This document shows, in pieces, positions 10,038 through 17,691 of a DNA stretch of 18,575 nucleotides (positions within the stretch are counted from its first letter, which is position 1; each line of letters opens with the position of its first letter). Origin of the DNA: Bacilli bacterium (GTDB taxonomy: Bacteria > Bacillota_I > Bacilli_A > Haloplasmatales > Haloplasmataceae); contig JAAZCR010000054.1 in the NCBI GenBank assembly GCA_012513195.1, positions 1 to 18,575 on the forward strand. The letters are read 5' to 3'. Made by a program: the position numbers and the translations under genes. The notes beneath the pieces are model-generated. The model was not told the DNA's origin. It worked only from the letters and a program-made list of their open reading frames with translations, and searched no databases.

Positions 10038-11072
10038 TTATCCAACAATTCCTGCAGCTTCAAAGTTTTCAACGAAGCGTTTTTGAATAATAAAGTATAG
10101 TACTAATAGTGGTGCTAAGAAAATTAGTAAAGCTGCTTGCTTAACAGCATCGAAGGAGAATGTTGTAAATGTCATTACATCAAAACGATACCAAGCCAAA
10201 CTCTTGACGAAGTCAAATTGATTTTCTTGGAATGTTCTGTTTAGGACAATACTTAGATATGGGCCTTTAGGATGGAAATAATATGTATAGTAAGTATCTC
10301 CATAGTTCCATACAAAGGCAAATACCAATACTGTTAGAATAGCAGGAATCGCATTAGGTAACATAACCCGGAAATATGTTCTATAGAAACCACATCCGTC
10401 AATTACCGCTGCTTCTTCTAACTCGTGTGGAATACTTACGAAGAATTGTCTAAAGATGAAGATAAAGAGACTTTGCTTAACACCAAACCCGAATATAGCG
10501 AGTAAATATAGTGTTATTGGCTTGTTAATTAAATCGAGTTTATCTCCAGTAATTGCTTTAAATATACCAAAGATATCAAAATCTTTAAACCGTAAATATT
10601 GAGAAATAAGAGTTGCTTGTGGAGGAACGATGAAAGTTAAGATAACAATCGCAAAGATAATACCTTTACCTTTGAAATTAACTCTTGCTAGAGAGTAACC
10701 AGCCATCGCACTCACGAAGGTTTGAATTAGGGCAATTACTAAAGCGTATAACAATGATTTTAGAATTATTAGTTTATCAATGCTTGTTAATAAATAATAT
10801 GCAATTTGGAATGATTTGACAGACGGGTACTGTGGTATCCATACAGCATTTGGTCTACCAATTTCGTTTAAGCGGTTAAAAACAAGTGGGAATAGTTTTA
10901 GGAAGGGATAAAGGATAACGAAAGAGAGACCAATTACTAAACCCATGAAGAAAATATTAGTTAGCGTTTTAGAAATCTTTCGACGAACATTGTAAAGTCT
11001 AATATTACGATATGCTAAACTTTCTTTCTCTTTACGTAAACGATGGATATTTTCATTAAATTCATTCATCAT
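10038..11072 (-). CDS. permease D: MalG-like sugar ABC transporter permease
   Basis: This is a six-helix CUT1 permease of 344 residues. The EAA loop that docks the ATPase is at about 219-239 (EEAAVIDGCGFYRTYFRVML). I start it at 11072, not at the longer open frame reaching 11144. GGAAGGTG (11081-11088) is eight bases before this ATG, and the ATG overlaps the TGA of permease C as ATGA, implying coupled translation. It is longer than usual MalG-type proteins (about 275-300). The extra length is a hydrophilic N-terminus of about 38 residues, an insert near 160-186 between helices 3 and 4, and an extended outer loop near 257-308. The C-terminus ends AAGIVG. Together with permease C it should form one membrane channel. 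The ATPase must be encoded elsewhere. Confidence 0.95.
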   Translation of the reverse strand: MMNEFNENIHRLRKEKESLAYRNIRLYNVRRKISKTLTNIFFMGLVIGLSFVILYPFLKLFPLVFNRLNEIGRPNAVWIPQYPSVKSFQIAYYLLTSIDKLIILKSLLYALVIALIQTFVSAMAGYSLARVNFKGKGIIFAIVILTFIVPPQATLISQYLRFKDFDIFGIFKAITGDKLDLINKPITLYLLAIFGFGVKQSLFIFIFRQFFVSIPHELEEAAVIDGCGFYRTYFRVMLPNAIPAILTVLVFAFVWNYGDTYYTYYFHPKGPYLSIVLNRTFQENQFDFVKSLAWYRFDVMTFTTFSFDAVKQAALLIFLAPLLVLYFIIQKRFVENFEAAGIVG

Positions 11073-11974
11073 CGTTTCATCACCTTCCATTGCGCTAGCA
11101 ACCAAATTACCCCAACGATTAAGAGAACAAAGACGAGGTAACATACAGATAACGCTGCGCCAATACCAATTTTATTTTTAATAAATGTAAATGTATAGAT
11201 TTCATTTGTTAATGATGATGCTAAGAACATGTCAACAACAGTGTAGATAGCTACGAATACCATAAGCGGTGCAATGAGTGGTAACGTAATCTTCCAGAAT
11301 GTTTCGTATTGATTAGCACCTTCAATATCTGCTACTTCATAAAGTGAAGGGTTAATAGATTGTAAACCAGCTAAGTAAATGAGAATTTGCACCCCACTTT
11401 GAGCCATGATTGTGAAGATACGTGATACTGATGATGCAAGGAAGGTTACCATACCTTGCCCTAACCCTGCATTTAAAAACACGTTCTGTAACATATCACT
11501 TGAGAAAACTGTTACACCACTAGTCCGTGCATCAATGTAACTAGAACCTTGAGACATTGTCATAAGGTTAACAACGATATTTAACCCTAAGACAATTGGT
11601 AAGAAGAAGATTACGCGGACTATTCCTTGACCTTTAAACTTACGATTTAGTAAGATTGCTGCGAATAAACTAAAGATAACAATTAATGGTGTATTTATGA
11701 TAATATTTCTAAACTCTTCATAAAACATCCGATATATTTGGGTTTGATTATCGCTGGCTAGTTCAACAAAGAACAAGTCATAGTAGTTTTTAAAACCATT
11801 CCAAGTTAAACTACGTCCACCCTCATCAGCAACACCGACAATGTTAAGACTAAAGACAATTGTCGTAATAATAGGGATAAGGAAGAATAAGAGGAAACCA
11901 ATGAGGAAGGGCAAGAGGAAGATTATTCCGTTAATTTTTTTCTGTTGCTCATATGTTAATCTAATCTTTTTCAA
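11069..11974 (-). CDS. permease C: MalF-like sugar ABC transporter permease, TTG start
   Basis: This is a 301-residue CUT1 permease with six predicted helices, the first at about 17-42. The EAA loop is at about 211-231 (LYEVADIEGANQYETFWKI). The start codon is TTG, nine bases after AGGAGG (11984-11989), which lies in the Glu codons ending the DUF5696 gene. No in-frame ATG lies between that SD and the TTG. The gap to the DUF5696 stop is four bases, and the gene overlaps permease D by ATGA. The outer region between helices 3 and 4 (about 138-180) looks longer than in a standard MalF-type subunit. It is the natural partner of permease D. Substrate is not readable from the sequence; the downstream glycosidases point to galacto-oligosaccharides. 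Confidence 0.95.
   Translation of the reverse strand: MKKIRLTYEQQKKINGIIFLLPFLIGFLLFFLIPIITTIVFSLNIVGVADEGGRSLTWNGFKNYYDLFFVELASDNQTQIYRMFYEEFRNIIINTPLIVIFSLFAAILLNRKFKGQGIVRVIFFLPIVLGLNIVVNLMTMSQGSSYIDARTSGVTVFSSDMLQNVFLNAGLGQGMVTFLASSVSRIFTIMAQSGVQILIYLAGLQSINPSLYEVADIEGANQYETFWKITLPLIAPLMVFVAIYTVVDMFLASSLTNEIYTFTFIKNKIGIGAALSVCYLVFVLLIVGVIWLLAQWKVMKR
11081..11088 (-). promoter_or_regulatory. ribosome binding site fixing the permease D start
   Basis: GGAAGGTG lies inside the last codons of permease C, eight bases before ATG at 11072-11070. The ATG at 11090-11088 runs into this site and cannot use it. Confidence 0.8.
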
Positions 11975-11978
11975 TTTT

Positions 11979-14648
11979 TCATTCCTCCTCTATGATATAA
12001 CTTAGCCCAGCGATAATAAATTCATCGTTAATAGTGACATCGTATAGATTATAGTTCACAATTACTGATACACCTGAACTATAGGTTGTTTTGAAGACAT
12101 TATGTGCAAGCATTTCATGATTAACGATTTCATTTGTACCAATGATATTGAATGCTTCATCTAATTCTTGATAATTATTCTTGATATCTTCAATCCAAGT
12201 AGAATATTTTGTTGAATTGTAATAATTAAACTCTGTATCTTTTAATAAAGTGGAATCTTTATAACTTAAAGTATACTTCATATGTGAACCAAGTTCTAAA
12301 GCCTGTAAGAGATAGTAGCGACTATTATGATAAGTATTAAAGTTGACGTCATTAGTTGTATATTCAACTAAGCCATTAAGAACTAATTGTTTGAAAGGAA
12401 TGCTTGTAGTAAAGAAATAGTAGTTACTACTTTCACGGGATAAATCAGTAATGTAATCTGCATATTGATAATTTTCAGCATAAGGATCTCTTAAGATGAG
12501 ATTGTAATCTGTTAATTTTTGCAGATTTTCTTGCTCAATCATTTTTGCTGCTAATGGTGTGATGACATTCTTTTCATTATAATCAACTAAGTAAGTGCTA
12601 CCTAAATCATATAAACTAATACTATTAAAGTATTTATTACTCTTCATAAACTTGTTAACTACATCGGTTAAATAAGCTGGGCTTAAAATATGGTAAGGTT
12701 GGGTTTCAAAATTAAATTGCCCTGTCGCTAGATTAAACTTATATAACGTTAATTTAGAAGTATCTAATGGTTCAATAGCCATCTTTTTCTTAAAATCATT
12801 ATCTTTTCCATATACTTTGAGTAGGTTTACATTCACAAACAATTCATCATTTTGACTTGCTACATATTCTTGCAGTTTGACAAAGTCACGATAACCGCCA
12901 TTTTCTTTGACAAACTTTATCTTTGATGGCAGAGATTGATTAATTCCATTATTAATAGCTCCTAAATAGTTAACTACCTTGTCTACTCCTTCTAATTCTT
13001 CAAGTATTTTAATAGACTCGGTAAATGTAGTCATGGAAAGATCATCTATATAAGGAATTCCCGCAAAATAATTTTTAACAGTAACATTACCAATTAAGTC
13101 AATGAACATTTTGTGTTTGTAATTATGGGTGAGTTCTAGGTGGTATTTTTCAATTAAGTAATTTTGATAAACTTTAACTAAATCAAAGTAAGTAATTTCG
13201 CTTTCTTTCGTTAGTAGTTTATAACGTAACTTAATATTATAATCATATTTTTGCGATACCATTAAGTGTGAAGTGGTATCAGAAGCATAATATCCATATA
13301 GTAATACGTAAGATTTTTGTAATAAAGCAAAATCAGCATAAACTTGGTTAATAGTTTTAACACTAGTACGATTGGCAACTGCTGCTTTGAGAGTTGCTAA
13401 TTCAGCGCCATTTTCGATAATTGTAAAGAAACCATACCAGTTTTCATCGTTAGGTTTAGAGTTGTACATACCGAATACTGGCATGTACATTTCTTCAGTA
13501 TAATAATCACCTAACAAGTAATACTTATCATAGGCATCATTATTATACATAATTTTACTAAAACTAGCATAATCTGGATTGTAACTGTTTAATTGAACTA
13601 AAGCACCAGGGCCATCAGGAATAAACAAGTAGCCAGGGTTATCGCGATTAGTTTTCTCAACAGTTACATTGCCAAAATATGGGAAAACACTAATATTTTG
13701 AACTTGGTCAACATCATTGTTGCTTACTGCATAACCTGTAGGAACATTTACTAGTAAATCATCGCCATCCAATGTTACTTCAAGTATTACAGTATAAATA
13801 GTGTTAACGGTAAACTCCGTTTTTTCATCAAACATTGAGTTATCGTGGATGAGATCTTCAGCAGTATACCCAATGAGATTGATAATTTTAACTATTAATT
13901 GTGCAGACGACGTAATTGGTTGCGAAGCAGCACTATAAATATAGGCTTGCAAGTTATTATTCTTCGAATAAAAACTGTTCCAAAGCAATAAGAAGTTTTC
14001 ATACTCAATTGGTGTAATTAAGCCTTCTTCGTAGATTTCGTCGAGTGGCTTTTGAATTTTTTCTTCAAAACGTTCATAGCTTATCTTCTTTGGTATGTAT
14101 TCGAAAATTCTAATGGTTTTATCTTGCATGCGATAAGTTATTTGTACACCATTATTAATAGTATAAATATCATAATCACCATTTTTTACACTATAGGTGT
14201 AGCCATTCATCGTACCCGTAGTACCATCATCACGTAAATATGTGATTTCAAAGTTGGCAAGATACTTTTCTTGTGTTTGACTTACCCTGGCTGGATTATC
14301 AATAGTACCTAATCCAATGGATTCCCACCGATAGCCAGTTTTTTTATCGATAATAATGATGTTGGTATTTGTAGTATCAATATATAATTCTTTTGTATCA
14401 TTTTCTGCAACCTTAACTACACCAGCATCATTAGGTATTTGTTCAATAACTTCGCTAATGGTACTTTTAGGAGATTGAACATTTCGAACTGGATGATATT
14501 TAATTGAAAAGAGATAATTAATTCCAATAAATACTAATACAATCGCAATAATACCTAATAAAGATAAATATTTATGATCATATATCCATTCAAAACCTTT
14601 TTTAATATAGGTTGGCAGTTTATTAAAGAAATTTTTGATTTTTGTCAT
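11979..14648 (-). CDS. membrane-anchored DUF5696-type protein, glycosidase-like surface protein
   Basis: This 889-residue protein has a cytoplasmic N-terminus, one membrane helix (about 28-47) and a large outer part. It resembles DUF5696 proteins, with AENDTKELYIDTTNTN (81-96) and LFIPDGPGALVQLN (341-354) as the recognisable motifs. Residues about 80-470 look like a beta-supersandwich, about 510-790 like an alpha/beta barrel, and about 790-889 like a beta C-terminal domain (HNVFKTTYSSGVSVIVNYN). That order is seen in several glycosidase families, so an outer-surface glycan-processing or glycan-binding role is plausible; I cannot assign catalytic residues. I start it at ATG 14648, eight bases after AGGAGGT (14657-14663), and not at TTG 14657, which is part of that site. 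ATG overlaps the YIP1 stop as ATGA. It sits between the two permease pairs and runs into permease C. Confidence 0.8.
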   Translation of the reverse strand: MTKIKNFFNKLPTYIKKGFEWIYDHKYLSLLGIIAIVLVFIGINYLFSIKYHPVRNVQSPKSTISEVIEQIPNDAGVVKVAENDTKELYIDTTNTNIIIIDKKTGYRWESIGLGTIDNPARVSQTQEKYLANFEITYLRDDGTTGTMNGYTYSVKNGDYDIYTINNGVQITYRMQDKTIRIFEYIPKKISYERFEEKIQKPLDEIYEEGLITPIEYENFLLLWNSFYSKNNNLQAYIYSAASQPITSSAQLIVKIINLIGYTAEDLIHDNSMFDEKTEFTVNTIYTVILEVTLDGDDLLVNVPTGYAVSNNDVDQVQNISVFPYFGNVTVEKTNRDNPGYLFIPDGPGALVQLNSYNPDYASFSKIMYNNDAYDKYYLLGDYYTEEMYMPVFGMYNSKPNDENWYGFFTIIENGAELATLKAAVANRTSVKTINQVYADFALLQKSYVLLYGYYASDTTSHLMVSQKYDYNIKLRYKLLTKESEITYFDLVKVYQNYLIEKYHLELTHNYKHKMFIDLIGNVTVKNYFAGIPYIDDLSMTTFTESIKILEELEGVDKVVNYLGAINNGINQSLPSKIKFVKENGGYRDFVKLQEYVASQNDELFVNVNLLKVYGKDNDFKKKMAIEPLDTSKLTLYKFNLATGQFNFETQPYHILSPAYLTDVVNKFMKSNKYFNSISLYDLGSTYLVDYNEKNVITPLAAKMIEQENLQKLTDYNLILRDPYAENYQYADYITDLSRESSNYYFFTTSIPFKQLVLNGLVEYTTNDVNFNTYHNSRYYLLQALELGSHMKYTLSYKDSTLLKDTEFNYYNSTKYSTWIEDIKNNYQELDEAFNIIGTNEIVNHEMLAHNVFKTTYSSGVSVIVNYNLYDVTINDEFIIAGLSYIIEEE
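11984..11989 (-). promoter_or_regulatory. ribosome binding site supporting the permease C TTG start
   Basis: AGGAGG formed by the last Glu codons of the DUF5696 gene lies nine bases before TTG at 11974-11972. The only nearby ATG (11982-11980) is in another frame and stops after three codons. Confidence 0.75.
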
Positions 14649-15286
14649 GAAAACCAACCTCCTACACGGAAGACTATTTCTCTGTATAATACGACAACAA
14701 ATGAGATGAATTGTTGAATTAATGAATAGAATAGCAGCGCTAGGAACATAATGATGGCAATTGCCAAAGCAGTAAATAAAAGGGTAACGATGTTCTTAAA
14801 GAAACCATATTCATGAATTGTTACTAATCCAGAAAAGGCTAAGATGGCAAACCAAGCCATTCCTGCACCTAGCAAGATGTTATATAGCATGATTTCATCG
14901 CCAGTAATATAATGACTGAGTATTAGCGCAATAATTCTTGTCATGATTACTGGGATTAAGGAGTATCCTATAACAATATAGATTTCTCTCATTCTGCCCT
15001 TGCCATCGAAGAGGGTTGTTGTGGAATAATTAGCGATAACAAATAGCAGATAAGGGAAGATACTATAGAAGAAGGTGGTAAGACTATTGATTCGGGTGGG
15101 ATCGGTATAGTTTACCATAAATCCTGCATACTGAACTGTTAATACATCGATAATGCCAAGTATGACAATGAAAATCGTGGCAATAAGGGCGTTACCTTTG
15201 TCACGGATTTTTATTTCATAAAACCCATCAAAGGGATGGAATAGCACGTATTTTGAATAAGATAACATGTTTAGAAAATTCTTCAT
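14645..15286 (-). CDS. YIP1-family integral membrane protein
   Basis: The 213-residue protein starts with a short amphipathic segment and the motif HPFDGFYEIKIRDKG (about 17-31), typical of bacterial YIP1-family proteins. About five hydrophobic segments follow (roughly 33-56, 70-86, 100-125, 133-155 and 163-195). The family has no settled function in bacteria. It often sits beside sugar ABC permeases and DUF5696 genes in Paenibacillus-type loci, as far as I recall. Here it begins six bases after the NHL gene stop, with SD AGAGGGGG inside the end of that gene, and its TGA overlaps the DUF5696 ATG. Tight coupling to both suggests it belongs to the same complex, perhaps as a membrane scaffold. 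That role is inference. Confidence 0.82.
   Translation of the reverse strand: MKNFLNMLSYSKYVLFHPFDGFYEIKIRDKGNALIATIFIVILGIIDVLTVQYAGFMVNYTDPTRINSLTTFFYSIFPYLLFVIANYSTTTLFDGKGRMREIYIVIGYSLIPVIMTRIIALILSHYITGDEIMLYNILLGAGMAWFAILAFSGLVTIHEYGFFKNIVTLLFTALAIAIIMFLALLFYSLIQQFISFVVVLYREIVFRVGGWFS
14657..14663 (-). promoter_or_regulatory. ribosome binding site fixing the DUF5696 gene start
   Basis: AGGAGGT lies eight bases before ATG at 14648-14646. The longer alternative start (TTG, 14657-14655) touches this site and is unlikely. Confidence 0.85.
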
Positions 15287-15292
15287 TGCGTT

Positions 15293-16780
15293 TTACCCCC
15301 TCTTCCTATTGTACTGAACTTCGGAGTAGATTACTAATCCAGCTAATAATATCATCGGGGTTAAGAATAGTAAGAAATGCTCTTGCATATATTCAGCACG
15401 ATATTTTTTATAAGCTAATGAATAATAGTTCTTATTATTACCCAGTTTGAAGTATTCAGCAGCTTCTTTATAGTCGCCATTCATATAAAGCATTTTCCCA
15501 TATCCAACATAAGCTAACTCATAGTTTGCATTATATTCAATTGCCTTCTTCCATTGTTCACCTGCAGCATCCCATTTGCCTGCAAAGTAATCTTTTGTTG
15601 CTCCAATAACGAGCTTACCAAACTCAGTAGGTGTAAATACCAATACATAACCTGTGGTTTTATCAGTAACTAAGATTTTATCACCTAACCAAGATACATC
15701 TGCTGGTAAGATAGTTCGCCCTTCGATATTTCCCATTCCACTGATGATAAACAGGAGTTCTCCGTCAAAGTTATATAAGAATATTTTTCCTTTACTAGAA
15801 TCTAACACTAGATACATACCATAATCATTAACGGAGACAGCAATAAAGTTAGAACGTGATTCATCACGGGCAGTTGCGATATCACCAATTGGCAATGTAT
15901 AACCTTCTTGGCGAATAACGTTCACCCCGCTTGGATTTAAGCGAACAACTTTATAAATTGTTGATGAATCAGAGTTTGTTGCATAGATAAAACCGTTACG
16001 GTCTACATCAATATTGTTGAATGGTGGTGCGAATGTTAAGTTCATTTTTTGTTTTTGTTCTTTGGAAGCAAGTTTTTTCCAGAAATAATCAATAGGATTA
16101 ATTCTAATTTCATTGGTACCAAAGAAACGGCTAAATGAACCATCATTATTTAAGACAACAATTCCTTCATTACCACCTTGAACAATAACGTAAATACGAT
16201 AAGCATTATCGACAACAAGTTTTGATGGTAGGAAGTTGGTTTTACCCATGTAGTTTTCTGGTTTATATATAATATTCTTTACATAATAGAAGAATGAACC
16301 GTCTGTGTGAGTCTTTGGTGAGAAGACGATTATCCGTGAAGAACCATCTGGTCCACCACGATAACCCGTATCAGCTACATAGAGATCACCATTAGGAGCT
16401 TCGAAGACGCCTTCAGGGTTAGTAAGTGTCACTTGCACACCATTCTCACGGATAAAAACTTTATTTTCATCGATAAAGGTTCTAATACGGTATATGAAGT
16501 TAAAATCATGATCCGTTACTATTACTTGACTGCCAGCTGTATCGACAATGTATATTTTATCTTTACCGACGTGAATATCTGTACTTTCTTGATAATTGAA
16601 TACACCAGGTAAACTTGCAACATTAACAATTTTTTCTAACCGATACCCAGGCGTACTAGGAACAGGTTTTAACCAAAAGTTATAATTGTAATCACGTGTA
16701 CGATATTCGTTAGCCCTAACTTGTAATGGTATAAGGAGTAATATCGTTGTAACTAATATAAAACTTAGGACTTTTTTCAT
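15293..16780 (-). CDS. secreted NHL-type beta-propeller with TPR and C-terminal membrane anchor
   Basis: The 495-residue product has a signal peptide (1-23, likely cleaved after VRA), NHL-like propeller blades (about 45-385, for example GDLYVADTGYRGG at 131-143 and NGFIYATNS at 262-270) and a TPR-like pair of helices (about 399-446, AGEQWKKAIEYNANYELA and NGDYKEAAEYFKLG). A membrane helix follows (about 469-486), with a basic tail NRKRG. The propeller and TPR should face outside, fixed by the C-terminal helix. I start at ATG 16780, six bases after AGGAGG, rather than at the ATG of the longer frame at 16831, which overlaps permease B and would place 17 residues before the signal peptide. It lies between permease B and YIP1. 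A role in binding glycan or organising the transporter from outside is inferred from context. Confidence 0.85.
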   Translation of the reverse strand: MKKVLSFILVTTILLLIPLQVRANEYRTRDYNYNFWLKPVPSTPGYRLEKIVNVASLPGVFNYQESTDIHVGKDKIYIVDTAGSQVIVTDHDFNFIYRIRTFIDENKVFIRENGVQVTLTNPEGVFEAPNGDLYVADTGYRGGPDGSSRIIVFSPKTHTDGSFFYYVKNIIYKPENYMGKTNFLPSKLVVDNAYRIYVIVQGGNEGIVVLNNDGSFSRFFGTNEIRINPIDYFWKKLASKEQKQKMNLTFAPPFNNIDVDRNGFIYATNSDSSTIYKVVRLNPSGVNVIRQEGYTLPIGDIATARDESRSNFIAVSVNDYGMYLVLDSSKGKIFLYNFDGELLFIISGMGNIEGRTILPADVSWLGDKILVTDKTTGYVLVFTPTEFGKLVIGATKDYFAGKWDAAGEQWKKAIEYNANYELAYVGYGKMLYMNGDYKEAAEYFKLGNNKNYYSLAYKKYRAEYMQEHFLLFLTPMILLAGLVIYSEVQYNRKRG

Positions 16781-16786
16781 GAAAAT

Positions 16787-16792
16787 CCTCCT
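16787..16792 (-). promoter_or_regulatory. ribosome binding site fixing the NHL gene start
   Basis: AGGAGG overlaps the TAG stop of permease B (16791-16793) and lies six bases before ATG at 16780, the codon that begins the signal peptide. Confidence 0.88.
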
Positions 16793-17690
16793 ATTCCTTA
16801 ATACCAGATGTCGCCATTGTTTCGATAACATTACTTTGAGAAATGATGAAGACAGATAATGGTACGACTAACATCAGTAATGTTACCGCTGCTGCAACAC
16901 CTGTACGGGCTACCCCAGCATTCACGATTTGTGAGAGGGCGTAACTCAATGGTTTTAATTTTTCTTCGTAAATATATGTTCCACCAGTATTACCCCATAA
17001 GTTTTGGAATTGTAGGATAACTAAGGTTAACCAGGCAGGACGAGCTAAAGGCATAATGATTTTCCAATAGATCTTAAACTCACCCGCACCGTCCATTTTA
17101 GCTGATTCAATTAGATCGGTAGGAATTTGGCTCATAAAGTTTTGCATTAAATATAATCCTAATGTTGTACCAAATGTTGGTATTAAAATTGCCCAGAAAG
17201 TATCAAGCATTTGTAAACGTGAGATAATGATATAACTTGGAATACCAGTAACAGCTGAACTGAACATTAATGAGTAGACAATCATCTTTGACATTAATTT
17301 CGAACCAGGGAAGTTATATTTAGCAAGTGGAAATGCTGCCAAGGAACTGATAAATACACTTCCAACCGTTCCAACAATTGTGATGAAAAGCGTATTGAAG
17401 AGATATCTACTAAATGGTACCCACGAGTTATTCATCAATACAAACATATCTCTAAAGTTATCAAAGGTCGGGTTCTTAACAAACAATTTAGGTGGGAATA
17501 AGAGAATTTCGTTTAATGGTTTAAACGCATTATTGATAACGAAGATCATTGGCCAAGCACTAAAGAGACCAAAGATGAAAAGGAAAGTAAAGAGAATAAT
17601 ATCACCATACAGGCTACGATTTAGCCGTTTTCCTGACTTACCTTTCATTTTTTTCTCACGTTTTAGAAACTTTAAATTCAACTTTTTCAT
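16791..17690 (-). CDS. permease B: MalG-like sugar ABC transporter permease
   Basis: A 299-residue CUT1 permease with a basic N-terminus, a first helix at about 30-52 and six helices overall. The EAA loop is at about 195-214 (ESAKMDGAGEFKIYWKIIMP). Length and loops are standard for the family, in contrast with permease D. The C-terminus ends SGIKE. The ATG is one base after the stop of permease A, with a GGGTGG-type SD inside that gene, so the two are translationally coupled and should form a heterodimer. A later ATG at residue 15 has no clear SD. Its TAG is part of the SD of the NHL gene. Confidence 0.95.
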   Translation of the reverse strand: MKKLNLKFLKREKKMKGKSGKRLNRSLYGDIILFTFLFIFGLFSAWPMIFVINNAFKPLNEILLFPPKLFVKNPTFDNFRDMFVLMNNSWVPFSRYLFNTLFITIVGTVGSVFISSLAAFPLAKYNFPGSKLMSKMIVYSLMFSSAVTGIPSYIIISRLQMLDTFWAILIPTFGTTLGLYLMQNFMSQIPTDLIESAKMDGAGEFKIYWKIIMPLARPAWLTLVILQFQNLWGNTGGTYIYEEKLKPLSYALSQIVNAGVARTGVAAAVTLLMLVVPLSVFIISQSNVIETMATSGIKE

Positions 17691-17691
17691 G

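Noticed and set aside
11073..11144. Longer N-terminus for permease D starting at 11144
   Set aside because: It would overlap permease C by 76 bases and lacks an SD; the start at 11072 has GGAAGGTG and an ATGA overlap.
16781..16831. Longer N-terminus for the NHL protein starting at 16831
   Set aside because: It overlaps permease B and puts a basic 17-residue stretch ahead of a normal signal peptide; ATG at 16780 has AGGAGG at ideal spacing.
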